Both the position numbers and the translations under genes were made by a program. The notes under the pieces were generated by a model. It saw only the letters and a list, made by a program, of their open reading frames with translations, made no database searches and was not told the origin of the DNA. Positions 33,131 through 44,284 of a stretch of DNA of 64,000 nt are shown piece after piece. Source of the DNA: Notamacropus eugenii (Eukaryota > Chordata > Mammalia > Diprotodontia > Macropodidae). Position 1 is the stretch's first letter; the number at the start of each line of letters is the position of its first letter. The stretch spans positions 113,783,744 to 113,847,743 of the forward strand of contig NC_092874.1 of the NCBI RefSeq assembly GCF_028372415.1, in the 5' to 3' direction.

Positions 33131-33439
33131 AAGAGAAAATTTGAGATATTGTTACTCTCACAGTCTTATACCATAATAGTAATTATTTAACCTCTCTGAG
33201 CCTAAGTTTCTCTGCCTGCAGACCAAAAGTGTCATCTGAAGGGGCTGACCTTAATGATAGGTGTGATAAATTGTCAATTGCCTTTGATTTGAGGAATGGC
33301 TAAAAGGCCACCACCCAAAAATATCTTCCATATTCCAACGATCCTACTTCATCTTAAATTCTACCATGAGAAATACATTCTTTGCTTAACTTGAATTTTT
33401 TAGGCTTTTATTGATCATTCACACTTTATATTAAATAAG

Positions 33440-34709
33440 CTTTTCCGATATTCCCTCATGACAGCAATCAGTGAACAAATGACCAAGAGATTAGGACTTT
33501 AATGGGAGACTGGGGAAGCAGGCAAAGAATTTTGGAGCCCAGGACACTTTCAAGATATGGCAGGTATTATTAAGTAGCAGTTTTCAGGGGACCGTTAGGG
33601 AACAGTTAATGATGGGTTTTAATTAACTCACCAACTGTTTATATGTGTGACCTGGAAGTCCATCAAGTCAATTAATCAATTACCCCCCTCAAAGTGATAA
33701 GATGCTTTGCTCTGATACCTTAACCAGGTAAGAACACTTCTCCACTGAACCAGTCATAGGCTTTAGAGTTCAATAGGGAAATACTTTAATCAGTTTAGAT
33801 GTCTTTGAGAGCTTTTTGCATGAACAGGAGTGACACTGCATAAGAAGTGTGTTCAGATTGTTTGAGGAAACTTGGTCATGCCCCTCAGGCCCTCTATAAG
33901 ATAAAAAAGGCAGTTCAGAACTCAGAGGATTAACCCATCTTTCAGCTAAAGTGGTGGAGGTGTTCTTGCCAAGCCCCTAAGAAGGAATTGCTTGAAGAGG
34001 GGAGAGAAAAGCCTCAGCTTCAGCCTCAGTATCAGTTTCCCATCCTACCCCTCCTGTTTTGGTCAGAGGAAGAACTTGTGTCAGAGGACCTAAGGTTTCT
34101 ATCAGCATCCTCACAGTATCTCTGGAACAGTACTAACCAGAAGCAGTACCTGCATTGGAAGCCAAGGACTGACTAGACACAAAAAGGAAAAGAGTTGCCT
34201 CTAAAAATCTAAAAGAGTACTGAAGCACACCATAGAGGAACTTGGGAGGGAGTGGGAGACTTCACATGTAGCCCACAAAAAGGAAAAAAAGGACTTCTAT
34301 CAGCCAGGAATGAGTTACTCCTCTGCTAGTTGTGCTCTCCAAATTCTCTGTATGTATTGGAGAGAGAGTGTGCCACAAATTGAGGGGGAGTGAAGTTTGA
34401 GGGGGGAGGGAGGATGTATCTGATGTTCTCACTTAAAGTAAATACTCAGTAGATTATGAACATTACCTCTGTAGCTATATCTTTCATAATCTTGTTTATG
34501 TAATGGAGGTCTAGAGAATGCACACTCCATCAACTTGCTTGGTTGATATAGAGTCTCCTCTTAGAAGAACTCACTTCTGGAAAAATAATGATGACATGTA
34601 AGAGAATAACATGACCTATAAAGAAACTGTGTACCATGTTTAAACATTGCTTAACTGGAATGGTCAGCTAGCAATGTGGTAGAAACGAGGCTTTTGGATT
34701 AGACATTCA
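33440..34709. other. unassigned 1.3-kb block, possibly an old LTR-like element
   Basis: No repeat that I can name. A TATA-like 'ctctataagataaaaaaggc' at about 33892 followed by a G/A-rich stretch makes an old LTR-like element possible, but no internal region or terminal repeat is recognised. The 62-codon frame at 33988-34176 has no domain. Confidence 0.25.
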
Positions 34710-35639
34710 AAAAGATCCATCAGCAGGGTGGAGCCAAGATAGTGGAGTAGAAGGACAGACCTGTTCTAGTTCTCCCCATGTAGCTCAGAAAATACCTGTA
34801 AAAAATGACTCTAAATAAATTCTAGAGTAGCAGAAGCCACAAAAACAACAGAGTGAAAGAGATTTCCAGCCTAAGACAGCCTGAAAAGCCAACAGGAAAG
34901 GTCTATCATACCCACTTCAGAGTGGAGTGCCACCCAGCCTTGGCCATACAGCACAGCACAGACAGGTCTGGAGCAGGCCTCAGGGTGCAGATTCATGGGT
35001 AGCAGCTGAGGTTCCCAGATTTCTCAACCCACAAATACCAAAGACAGCTTCAAAGGTCAGTGAGAAAATTCTTTCACCTGGGTGAGAAGGGAGCCCAATC
35101 CAGCCCTAGCCCCCGATCCCAGGGCAGTGGCAACCACTATGGCACAGTATCCATTTTTGAAGCCCTAGGCCTAAAAACTCTGGGGGAATAGTGCAGTTGA
35201 TCTGAATCTCAGCCCTGAGTGGTGGCTCTGGGGTGAGGAAGAGTGATGGCTGGCATGGTGGAACTGGTGGAGGCTCTAGAAAGGGAATTCTACTTGTATA
35301 TCCTGGGCAGAAAAACTTTGGTAGCTCCCAGACCAGAGCTCAGACCAGGAGAGGAGTAAACTCCTCTCCCTTGATTGTGTCACCTTGGAGGAACTGAAAA
35401 CTTATAGTTCCCTAAAGTATATCCTCCACTTGGCAAAAGACTCAAAATTCAAATAACAGACTGGGAAAATGGCCAAAAGGGAGGGAAGCAAGACTATAGA
35501 AGTTTACTTTCTTAGTGAACAGGTATTTTCTTCCATCCTTTTGAGTGAGGAAGAATAAAACATACCATCAGAAGAAGACACAAAAGTCAAGGCTTCTGCA
35601 TCCAAAACCTCCAAAAAAAATATGTAGTGGTCTCAGGCC

Positions 35640-36476
35640 ATGGAAGAGCTCAAGAAGGATTTTGAAAATCAAGTAAGAGAGGTGAAGAAAAAATTGGGAA
35701 AAGAAATGAGAGTGATGCTAAAGGAGACCCCAAAAAATGCTGAAGAAAGTAACACCTTTAAAAATAGACTAACCCAAACAGTAAAAGAGGTCCAAAATAT
35801 CAATGAGGAGAAGAATGTCCTAAAAAGCAGAATTAGCCAAATGGAAAAGGAGGTTCAAAAACTCACTGAAGGAAATAGTTCTTTAAAAATTACAATGGAA
35901 CAGATGGAAGCTATTGACTTTATGAGAAACCAAGAAATTACAAAACAAAACCAAAAGAATGGAAAAACAACTGAACTGGAAAATAGATGCAGGAGAGAAA
36001 ATTTAAAAATTATGTGACTAACTAAAAGTCATAATCAAAAAAAGATCCTAGACATCATCTTTCATGAAATTACCAAGGAAAACTACCCTGATATTCTAGA
36101 ACCAAAGGATAAAATAAATATTGAAAGAATTCACTGATCACCTCCTGAAAGAGATCAAAAAGAAAAACTCCTAGGAATATTGTAGCCAAATTCCAGAGTT
36201 CCCAGGTTAGGGAGAAAACATTGCAAGCAGCCAGAAAGAAACAATTCAAATACTGTGGAAATACAATCAGGATAACACAAGATCTAGTAACTTCTACATT
36301 AAGGGATCAAAGGACTTGGAATATGATATTCCAGAAGTCAAAGGAACTAGGATTAAAACCAAGAATCACCTACCCAGCAAAACTGAGTATAATACTTCAG
36401 GGGGAAAATATGGTCATTCAATTAAATAGAGGACTTTCAAGCATTCTTGATGAAAAGACCAGACCTGAATAGAAAT
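35640..36476 (+). pseudogene. L1 ORF1-type coding region, decayed
   Basis: 35640-36017 encodes a 125-residue piece: MEELKKDFENQVREVKKKL followed by a long coiled coil rich in Lys/Glu/Asn with heptad-like spacing, then LENRCRRENLKI, which matches the conserved 'ENRxRRxNLRI' start of the L1 ORF1p RNA-binding domain. 36221-36472 encodes the C-terminal domain: QAARKKQFKYCGNTIRITQD and, further on, RITYPAKLSI, close to the ORF1p 'ArkK..y.G..irit.D' and 'prisYPAkLsf' motifs. The two pieces are separated by about 200 bp in which the frame is broken (a stop after residue 125 and another near 36184). ORF1p forms trimers that coat LINE RNA; this copy can no longer do so. Confidence 0.8.
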
Positions 36477-36639
36477 TTTGACTTTCAAACATAAGAATCA
36501 AGAGAAGCATGAAAAGGTAAACAGGAAAGAGAAATCATAAAGGACTTACTAAAGTTGAACTGTTTACATTCCTACATGGAAAGATAATATTTGTAACTCT
36601 TGAAACTTTTCTCAGTATTTGGGTAGTTGAAGGGATCAT

Positions 36640-36678
36640 ATACATACATACATACATACATATACATATATATATAGA
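36640..36678. repeat. (ATAC)n/(TA)n microsatellite
   Basis: Short 'catacatacatacatatac' repeat inside the half-LINE, just downstream of its ORF1 remnant. Confidence 0.9.
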
Positions 36679-37498
36679 CAAAGGGCATAGGGTAAGTTGA
36701 ATAGGAAGGGATGATATCTAGAAAAATAAAATTAAGGGGTGAGAGAGGAATATATTGGAAGGAGGAAGGGAGAAATGGAATGGGGAAAATTATCTCTCAT
36801 AAAAGAGGCAAGAAAAAGCTTTTTCAATGGAGGGGAAAAGGGAGAAGATGAGAGAGAAAACATGAAGCTTACTCTCATCACATTTGGCTTAAGGAGGGAA
36901 TAATGTTCACACTCAATTTGGTATGAAAATCCATCTTACACTATAGGAAAGTAGGGGAGAAGGGGAGAAGGGGAGAAGTAGGGTGTGGGGGATGATAGAA
37001 GGGAGGGCAAATGGGAGGAGGGAGTAATTAGAAGTAAACACTTTTGGGGAGGGACAAGGTCAAAAGAGAGAATAGAATAAATGGGGGGGAGGATAGGATG
37101 GAGGGAAATATAGTCTTTCACAACATAACTATTATGGAAGTCTTTTACATAACTACACATGTGTAGCCTATATTGAATTGCTTGCCTTCCCAGTGGGGAT
37201 GGGTGGGGAGGAGGGAAGGGAGAGAAATTGGAACTCAAAGTTTTAGGAACAAATGTTGAAGATTGTTTTTGCATGCAACTGGGAAATAAAAAATACAAGT
37301 AATGGGGTGTAGAAATCTATCTTGCCCTACAAGAAAAGAGAGAAGATGGGGATAAGGGAAGGGAGGGGTATGGCTGAAGGGAGGACAGATTGGGGGAAGG
37401 AGTAATCAGAATGCACAGTGTCTTGGGGTGGGGGGAGGGGAGAGATGGGGAGAAAATTTGGAACTCAAAATCTTGTGGAAATGAATGTTGAAAATTAA

Positions 37499-37514
37499 AG
37501 ATAGATAGATAGAT

Positions 37515-37579
<65 letters not shown>

Positions 37580-37590
37580 GATAGACAGAT
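37499..37590. repeat. (GATA)n microsatellite at the LINE 3' end
   Basis: About 90 bp of GATA repeat that forms the 3' terminus of the half-LINE, immediately before its right target duplication. Confidence 0.95.
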
Positions 37591-37606
37591 AAAAGGTCCA
37601 TCAGCA

Positions 37607-38754
37607 TCAACCACAACCTCTTGGTTTCATTCACATCTGGAGAAGCTCACATTCACTTTTAATCTGTGAACAGAAGACACTGTGATGGAAAGGAGCTAGA
37701 TTTTCTTCTACTAAATCAAATTCTTCTCAAGAACAAGAAACAATAAACCCTAGCATTTTCCATTCTCTGCACCTCCATCAGTGAAATACTTGACTACAAA
37801 ATGTGGTCTGATTTTTAAAAGCATTTATGGAAGTCAACTTGCTCCTTTCTCATGTTTTCATTAAGGTTATTCTTAATCTGTGCATAGCCCATTCTCAGAG
37901 ACCTCTTTGGATACATGAAGCGAGCAGTCATGGGTGTCCATAGTGGCCACTGGGGGTCCTTTCTTTTGCTTTATTTTAATAGCACTATGTGTAATCTTTT
38001 CCATACTTTTGGAATCTTGCTACCTTTGCTCTTTTCAAAACACCTTTAAAATTTTGTCATCTCAACCAGAGATTTTTTTCTAGATTTGGTCAAGTTCAGT
38101 CACTTTTCATGATATCCCAAAAAATCTGATTCTATTAAATTCATGGACTTTTACTATTTTGCCAAAGGGTATTAGTGTGTTCTTCTTTCCCAGTCTCTAC
38201 CCCTAGAGCCAGGGTTGTAATAAGAACCAAGAGGAGATGTATGATGCCAAAATTTCCCATGACTTAAGTTACCCACCTTTGTAAACTATGGCAAGATGCT
38301 GCATATAGCAGATCATAATAGTAGGAGAAAATGACTGCTCAGCTCATTATAAATTAGCTACAGACACAGAAATGGTTAAGTGAAGGACAAATGGTAGATT
38401 GGAGACTTGGACCAAATGTCTGACCAGATGGAAAAAACACAGAAGTTAGGTCCTGACTCTGTGGGGATAGAAACTGGGGTAAATTATCCATTCCTTACCC
38501 ACTGCTTCCTTATCTGCACCAAATCTCTGCTTTCCTCTAATATCCATTAGGTAAAGGACTAAAAAACCTGAGCCCGGTAAGTCTTTATTCAACCAATATT
38601 GTGTTGCCTGACATGCCTGACAACAGCTAGGGGGCAATCTTTGATGAGTTTATCATCTAGCTGGGGAGACCACCTAAAATATAGATAATATTATAAAATA
38701 ATAATAACATAATTGTAATATAACATAATAATATTATAACATAAACAGCTGCCA
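37607..38754. other. unassigned non-coding stretch
   Basis: No gene or clear repeat, except a weak 'ctagctggggagaccaccta' fragment of the common dispersed repeat near 38658. Confidence 0.35.
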
Positions 38755-39010
38755 CCAGGCAAATAGGTAGTACAATGGCTAGAATACTGGCTCTGGATTC
38801 AAAACATGAGTTGAATCCAACTTGAGATCCTTATCAGTTGTGTAATCCTGGTCACTTACCCTCTCTGGGACTCAGTTTTCTCATCTATAAAGTGGGGATA
38901 ATAATAGCAACTCTCTCCCATGGTTGTTACAAGGATCAAACGAGATATCTGTAAAGTGTTTTGTAAAGTGTCAAATATAATGCAAATATATTTATATAGG
39001 CATAAATGCT
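38755..39010 (+). repeat. tRNA-head SINE, long CORE-type, diverged
   Basis: Contains 'caaataggtagtacaatggc', 'gggactcagttttctcatct', 'gttgttacaaggatcaaacg' and 'gcataaatgctagttat'. Confidence 0.65.
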
Positions 39011-39461
39011 AGTTATATGTTAACACGAGTAAAAGAGGGAAAAATGAAGAACAAATTATGCTGCTTATAAATACAAGTTGGGAATTCAGAGACAGGAGAT
39101 AAGAGGTGTTCTATCCTCTTTGGCAGTACATAAAAAAAATTTTAACTAGAAATAAATGTTAAATCAAATAATCTTAAATCTAATAAAAATTTTAAATCCC
39201 AATAATTTAGAGAGATAGAAAAGACAGCCACATAATCATAACCCAACGGAACTAGTAAAGGGCAAGAGGCACTGACCAGAAGTTCCAGTTTTAGGCACTC
39301 CCTGATCTAGGCTGCTTCTAAGTAGGGATATGCTAGAGCCAATCCATATGGCTCTCCAGAGAGCTGATTGTTAAATTTTCAGCGTGAGCATTTATACTGC
39401 AAAAATTGGCAAATTCTACAAATTAGGGCTTGGTTTATTTTGTTGATAGTCCAGACTGAAG

Positions 39462-39996
39462 TGAAGTGAATAAGCAGTTAGCTGTTAATAAATACCACCT
39501 CATTTAATCCTCACAATAACCTTGTAAGGGAGATGCTGCTACTATCCCCCTTTTACAATTGAGTAAAATAAGGCAAATAAAGGTTACATGACTTGCCCAA
39601 GGTCACCCAACTAGCATCTGGCCCAGTACTATAGAACACATTGTGTGTGTTTGTCCTTCGTTGCCGAAGAAGACCGTGCCATCACAAAAATGATGACATG
39701 ACTTGCACTTGACTTTGTTTTTGAGTGAGGGAGGGCTGTGCAAGTCACCAGCCCCAGTTCTCCTCCAGAGCCATCTGCATCCAGTAACCAGATAATCATC
39801 AGGCTGACTGGAGATGACCCAGGATGAGGCAATTGGGGTTAAGTGACTTGCCCAAGGTCACACAGCTAGTGACTGTCAAGTGTCTGAGGTGAGATTTGAA
39901 CTCAGGCACTCCTGACTCCTGCATTGGTGCTCTATCCACTGCACCACCTAGCTGCCCAGAATACATTGTACACAGTACTATAGAACACATTGTACT
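39462..39996 (-). repeat. old antisense SINE nested in repeat X
   Basis: 39462-39623 reads 'aataaataccacctcattta', 'ctatcccccttttacaattg' and 'gacttgcccaaggtcaccca', a MIR/CORE-type SINE in antisense. It is interrupted by the composite SINE at 39645-39957. Confidence 0.6.
39624..39993 (-). mobile_element. composite tRNA-head SINE (WALLSI-like) with 21-bp target duplication
   Basis: Same structure as 7186-7510: on the - strand the tRNA-like head ('gggcagctaggtggtgcagt'), body, and tail 'gaaggacaaacacac'. The 21-bp sequence that begins CAGTACTATAGAACACAT occurs at 39624-39644 and 39973-39993 without mismatch, so the insertion is well defined. Confidence 0.9.
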
Positions 39997-40109
39997 CAAG
40001 AAAGTGATGGAGAAAATGTAAAAAAAATGCATATTAAACATAAATGTGCACATTTTTTTCAGCACATCCCTGCATTAGGTTAATTGTTCAACATTTGCTA
40101 TCTTCCTTT

Positions 40110-40300
40110 ATCATAAGATCATAAATTTAGGCCTTAGAGGTAAACTCATCTCCCCTATTTTCCATATAAGGAAACCAAGACAGAGGCTTGCCAAAGCTCA
40201 AATACCTAATAAATGCCTGAGGTGGAATTTGAACTCAGATATTTCTGCCTCCAAGTCTAGTATCCTATCCACAATACCATAATGCCTCTCATCAGAGCAT
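40110..40300 (-). repeat. antisense SINE 'C'
   Basis: Contains 'cctattttccatataaggaa', 'aatttgaactcagatatttc' and 'ccacaataccataatgcctc'. Confidence 0.6.
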
Positions 40301-40997
40301 CTCCCCTGATGAGAGTTAGGAACTTCCCTCCCTTCCATACTCCAAGAAATAGCTCTCAGGCTTGCCCCCAGACAAAGAAATTCCTAGTTCTGTCCCGAGG
40401 GAAAGGCATCTATCTAATTGACATCCTGCCTCGGGCGATGAAATGCTTTTGCTGTCCTGAGGACAATTTGTTGAAGGTCTGTCCCCAAAGCTATGATACT
40501 TCCATCCTAAACTAGTCATCCTTGTTCATCTTCTCTCCAATTCCTGCTACTGTGTCCCAGGAACCATGGAGAACTGAAGCAATCTTTCATCAGGTTCCTT
40601 AACGAAGTTCCCTGTGTCTGTTTGCTAAAGAAAAGTTCCAGTGGGTCCATCCAACACATGGAACTTAAGTACAGAAATTATATTTATCCACCCTTCTGCC
40701 AAGGAAATCACATGCCCCATGAGTCACTCCAGATGTGCTCAAAAACAGAGTCTGTCTGTGAAAGTGGAGTCCCCCAATTCCAGGGAGAGCTGGATTAAGA
40801 GGTGCTGACTTCTGTCCCACCCAGGAGGGCAGGCAGGCCCTTCCTTCCAAGGAAAGGGGAAGGCGTTTCTCCATTTCTGAGAGGGGAAGGGCAATAAGAA
40901 AGATACACACTTCTTAGTTGAATTATATGCTGCATCACCCTCAGATATTGGGGTTCTGTGTGGTTTTGAGGGTGCTTTTCTCTTCTTGAAGTAAAAG
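40301..40997. promoter_or_regulatory. 5' flank of the putative secreted-protein exon
   Basis: Repeat-poor sequence just upstream of the coding exon. A TATA-like 'aattatatgc' is at 40921-40930, and a pyrimidine-rich run followed by AG ('cttttctcttcttgaag') ends at 40991, seven bases before the ATG. So the exon could either be the first exon with a nearby promoter, or an internal exon with a 5' UTR exon further upstream. The sequence does not decide between them. Confidence 0.35.
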
Positions 40998-41073
40998 ATG
41001 TGTTGGAAGACCTTAATGCTTCTCTTGCTGTATTACAACGCTCAAGCTACCCTGGCCCACAGATGGAACAGAG
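40998..41073 (+). CDS. putative signal-peptide exon of an unidentified secreted protein
   Basis: The ATG at 40998 opens 25 codons: MCWKTLMLLLLYYNAQATLA then HRWNR. This is a textbook signal peptide: a Lys near the N-terminus, a Leu-rich core at residues 6-12, and a small-residue site (T-L-A) giving likely cleavage after residue 20. The exon ends AACAGAG|gtgagt at 41073/41074, a near-perfect splice donor, in phase 1. The open frame continues into the intron to 41288, but becomes Lys/Ser-rich without sense, so the donor is the natural end. The matching partner is the exon at 63624-63724, whose acceptor is also in phase 1, giving Ala at the junction. I do not recognise the gene. The ATG context (gtaaaagATGt) is moderate. 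Chance occurrence of a signal-like ORF with a consensus donor remains possible. Confidence 0.55.
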
Positions 41074-41834
41074 GTGAGTTGTCTTTTGTTTTTTATATGT
41101 TTTTTCTCTCCCAAATTTGGAAGAAAAAAAAAAAGGTGGTTATTGGAGGGGAGACAAGAACCCTAAAACATTCTGATTTTCTATTCTATTTTCATTTCAC
41201 TTCATTAGACTGTCTTTCTTTAACGCCTGTCTTTTTTGTCCCATGGCAGCAGGTGGAGAAAGAAGTGATACTTAAAAGGGAGGGTTAGGCGGGGAAGGAA
41301 TCAGGCAGCAGAGAGACCTCCTGGCACAGAAACCAGAGAATAGACCTTTCTGGTGCCCTAGGGTAGAATCTTTCCCTCCTTTCCTCTCCCCCAAGAAAAC
41401 ATTAACAGCTCTCTCACTGACACATTGGCTGCTCTATCTGGGAAGGACCCTTCTTATTGCTAGCTGCGAACAGGTACTGTGCTCTCCATCTCAAGGGACC
41501 AACCAGTGGGGAGTTAGAGATGGAGATGGAGATGGAGAATGATCATGCCCTCATCCTAGAAGGCAGCAGGCAGTCTTGCCCAATTTACTAGCATAAAGGT
41601 GAGGTTGCCTATTGGCGGGAACTTTGTTCATCTCTACAGCCAGCCAGGACTGTCCCTGTGGCAAGAAACACATTTCTAACACAGGCAGCCAACTGGCACA
41701 CTATTTCTCTTTGGGATTTTTAGGGTTTTCAAATTAATTTTAATTTTTAATTTTTTTAAGAAGTATTTTTTTTCCTTTTCATCACCTCCTCCCCTAGGGG
41801 AAAAAAAAGATAAAGAAAACCCTTGTAACAAATG
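41074..41834. other. start of the inferred intron, repeat-poor
   Basis: 760 bp downstream of the donor without a recognised transposon; it contains a short 'gatggagatggagatgga' tandem near 41519. First introns of secreted-protein genes often hold regulatory sequence, but nothing specific is visible. Confidence 0.4.
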
Positions 41835-42065
41835 GATTAGCTAGGTAGACCAACAGATGGAATGTTATACTTAAGTCAGAAAGACCTTAGTTCAAATACT
41901 GCCTCAGATACTTACTAACCTTACTAACTGTGGGACCCTGGGCAAATCAGTCTGACACTGTCTCAGTTTCTTCATATGTAAAATGGGGATAATAATCACA
42001 TCTAGCTCATAGTGTTGTAATTAGCAAATGAAATGACATGTGCTATTTCTCTTTGCAAAAAGAAG
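41835..42065 (+). repeat. tRNA-head SINE, long CORE-type, diverged
   Basis: Contains 'agttcaaatactgcctcaga', 'gtgggaccctgggcaaatca', 'cttcatatgtaaaatgggga' and 'ctagctcatagtgttgtaat'. Confidence 0.65.
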
Positions 42066-42764
42066 CTTTCTCTGCATTGAGAGGGGATCATGGAGACCTC
42101 CCCATTAGGAGAAGATAGACTCTTCTCCCCTGTGGCTAACATCCCTTCTCACAAGATTTGACTTCCCAGAAGAAGCTGGGCTAGCAGCTAGGGCAGAGGA
42201 AATAGTTCCACTTTGCATTCCTGTGACCCACAGCCCTCTTGGAGCTGAGAATGGCAAGGCCCCAGAGTTCATGTTCAATTTATCACTTTGAGGAAATGCC
42301 AGCCCAGTAATGCCAACCCCACAGGCTCCACTTCTAATTAGAACCTCTCCTTAGTTGGGAATTGATCAGGGTTGCCTAGAAGTGAGCTCCTTTTGTAATA
42401 GGCTGAATGTGCAGAAAGTGCTTAATGCAGCCCCAGATGGTAAGGAAATCAACCTAGTGATTTGGAGGCTCTCCTAAGCCTGGAAGGGAGGGAGCGGAAG
42501 GAGATAGAGGTGAATTTGAGAGGGCATGAGAATAAGCAGACATGGCAACGTTTTCCCCGACATAGGTATTTGTTTCACAAGCAAAACAAAAGAACCACCC
42601 ACCCACCCCTTTTTTTGCCTTCTTAATCCTCTCCTTTGTAAACCTGAGATCTTGGAGACTAAAATTTCCTCTCTGAGAGGCTCTGAATAATGAAGCACTG
42701 TTACCACACTGGGTGGAATTCATCTGGATTTTACCTTCTTTCTTTCTGGTGACTACACACTGTT
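42066..42764. other. unassigned intronic sequence
   Basis: No gene or repeat assigned. The 177-codon - strand open frame (42454-42987) is mostly the complement of the CA-rich array and is compositional. Confidence 0.4.
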
Positions 42765-43268
42765 CATCTATGCTCACCACCACCCCCACCACACACCACA
42801 CACACAACACACACATACAGCACCACCCACACCCATCACTACCCACCACATACCCACACCCACCTACCAACACACACAAATACACAATCACCACCACCCA
42901 TACACACCACACACACACAACACACACCCAAAATACACACATACACCTATACACACCCACCATCACCCCCCACACACACGTATACACTCACAGCCATCAC
43001 CACCCACACCCATGTATACCCACCTATAAACATACACACACAATCACTAACACTCATACATCCATACACACCACACACACACTACCACACACTACACACA
43101 CAACACACACATACAGCACCACCCATACGTATCACCACCACCCACATACCCACATCCACTTACCAACACACACAAATACACAATCACCACCACCCATACA
43201 TATCACATGCACACACTACACACACAACACACACAACACACACACACACACACACACACTGCTCATAC
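42765..43268. repeat. CA-rich tandem array with ~296-bp higher-order unit
   Basis: About 500 bp of CA/CCA/CATA repeats. It is not simple noise: 'atacagcaccaccca' begins at 42815 and again at 43111, followed in both cases by 'ccaacacacacaaatacaca' and 'atcaccaccacccata', so a unit of about 296 bp is repeated. It ends in a pure (CA)n run at about 43236-43259. The 189-codon open frame (His/Thr-rich) is compositional. Confidence 0.9.
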
Positions 43269-43339
43269 TCTACCCATTCTGAGCATCAGCTTTAGGTGTT
43301 AAAAACTGTACCTACTCCTTCAGATAGAAAAAGAGATGG

Positions 43340-43535
43340 GGTGGATCCATCGAAAGAAAGTTGGCTCTGGAGTCAGACTACTTTAATACAAATTCCAACT
43401 CTCCTGTTTACCTCTGTGACCTTGGATGAGTCATTTTTCTACCTCTCTGGACTTCCGTTTCTCCATCCATAAAAATGAGGAACTAGATGACCTCTACTGC
43501 TCTTTCCAGCTCTAATTCTCTAATTCTGTGAGTGT
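43340..43535 (+). repeat. MIR SINE
   Basis: Contains 'ggctctggagtcagactact', 'tgtgaccttggatgagtcat', 'ttccgtttctccatccataa' and 'tctttccagctctaattctc'. Confidence 0.75.
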
Positions 43536-43880
43536 AAGCTCCTTAAGGAGCAGGACAAAGTGCTTTCAATAGAGTATGTGCTTAATAAATGCTTTTAAGA
43601 TGGATTTGAAGTGATCATATGGACTTTCAGAGTGAAATTCTCAAGAAAAGTGAACAGTGGTCTGAGATTTATTCCTTCCAAGCGTACACACTTTCTTTTA
43701 TGCCAAATTCCACAAGGGAATTTCCATTAATTTACTTAGACAAGAAAGGAAGCCCTGCATAAGCAAACCCCAAGCCCCTCACCCTCCGGACAGATTGCTC
43801 ATAAACACACTAGCCATAGCACAGTGCTTAGCACATGTTTAAGAAAAGTTTGTTTCATTCATTCATTCAAATTGGGAAGT
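43536..43880 (+). repeat. two L2 LINE tails
   Basis: 43536-43605 has 'gtaagctccttaaggagcag' and 'tgtgcttaataaatgctttt'. 43805-43870 has 'agcacagtgcttagcacatg' and 'cattcattcattcaa'. Between them is unassigned sequence. Confidence 0.55.
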
Positions 43881-44179
43881 AAGGAAGGGATGTGTATGAC
43901 GGCTCCCCCAAATCACACTTTCTCCTCTTCAAAACCAGGTAAATAATCAGAAGCTAAAGGCTGAAATCCCTCATCCCACCTGCACCTCTGCTCACCCTTC
44001 CTAGCCTTCCTGTGTGGTTGACTCTACAAAGAAAGGAACTAGTTCACAGAGATACTCAGTGCCTTTTAGAGTGAAGGTGGCCAGCTTTCCCCACATTAAC
44101 TTCTACCATATCATTCGGCACTTAATTATATTATAGACCAAGTTATATATTCCACAACTCAGGAATGAAGGCACGGTGA

Positions 44180-44284
44180 CTTCTCATTCATTCATTCATT
44201 CAACAAATAATCTCTGAGTCCCGATTATGAGCAAGATGCTGTGTTAGGTTCTGGGTACTGTCACAGAAATGTAGTAAACTCACT
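44180..44284 (+). repeat. old dispersed repeat fragment
   Basis: Contains 'ttcattcattcaacaaataa', 'gagcaagatgctgtgttagg' and 'ttctgggtactgtcacagaa'. Confidence 0.5.

Larger units (their letters stand above)
34710..37606 (+). mobile_element. ORF1-only L1 relative (HAL1-like half-LINE), near complete, with 16-bp target duplication
   Basis: Bounded by AAAAGATCCATCAGCA (34710-34725) and AAAAGGTCCATCAGCA (37591-37606), one mismatch. The element (34726-37590, 2865 bp) has a 5' region starting 'gggtggagccaagatagtgg', a single L1 ORF1-type reading frame, and a long G/A-rich 3' region, but no endonuclease or reverse transcriptase. The 3' region contains two similar modules, one ending near 37290 ('caactgggaaataaaaaata') and one near 37498 ('tgaatgttgaaaattaaag'). 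The tail is (GATA)n instead of poly(A). Confidence 0.8.
39331..40100 (+). repeat. unnamed dispersed repeat 'X', copy 3, with nested insertions
   Basis: 39331-39461 ('gctgattgttaaattttcag', 'attagggcttggtttatttt') and 39994-40100 ('caagaaagtgatggagaaaa', 'tgcatattaaacataaatgt', 'gttaattgttcaacatttgc') are the two halves of the repeat. The gap holds an old SINE, which itself holds a younger SINE. Confidence 0.7.

Noticed and set aside
34710-37606. Considered as a protein-coding host gene because of the coiled-coil frame
   Set aside because: The C-terminal part matches L1 ORF1p motifs, the frame is broken, and a target duplication surrounds the whole element.
37317-37634. Open frame with Tyr-Leu-Ser-Ile repeats
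   Set aside because: It is the translation of the GATA microsatellite at the LINE end; the same applies to 62866-63101.
42765-43268. Considered as a CRISPR-like or satellite array
   Set aside because: No constant repeat with unique spacers; a CA-rich minisatellite in a vertebrate genome explains it.
42713-43282. 189-codon His/Thr-rich frame on + and 177-codon frame on -
   Set aside because: Both are translations of the CA-rich tandem array; long open frames are expected in such repeats.
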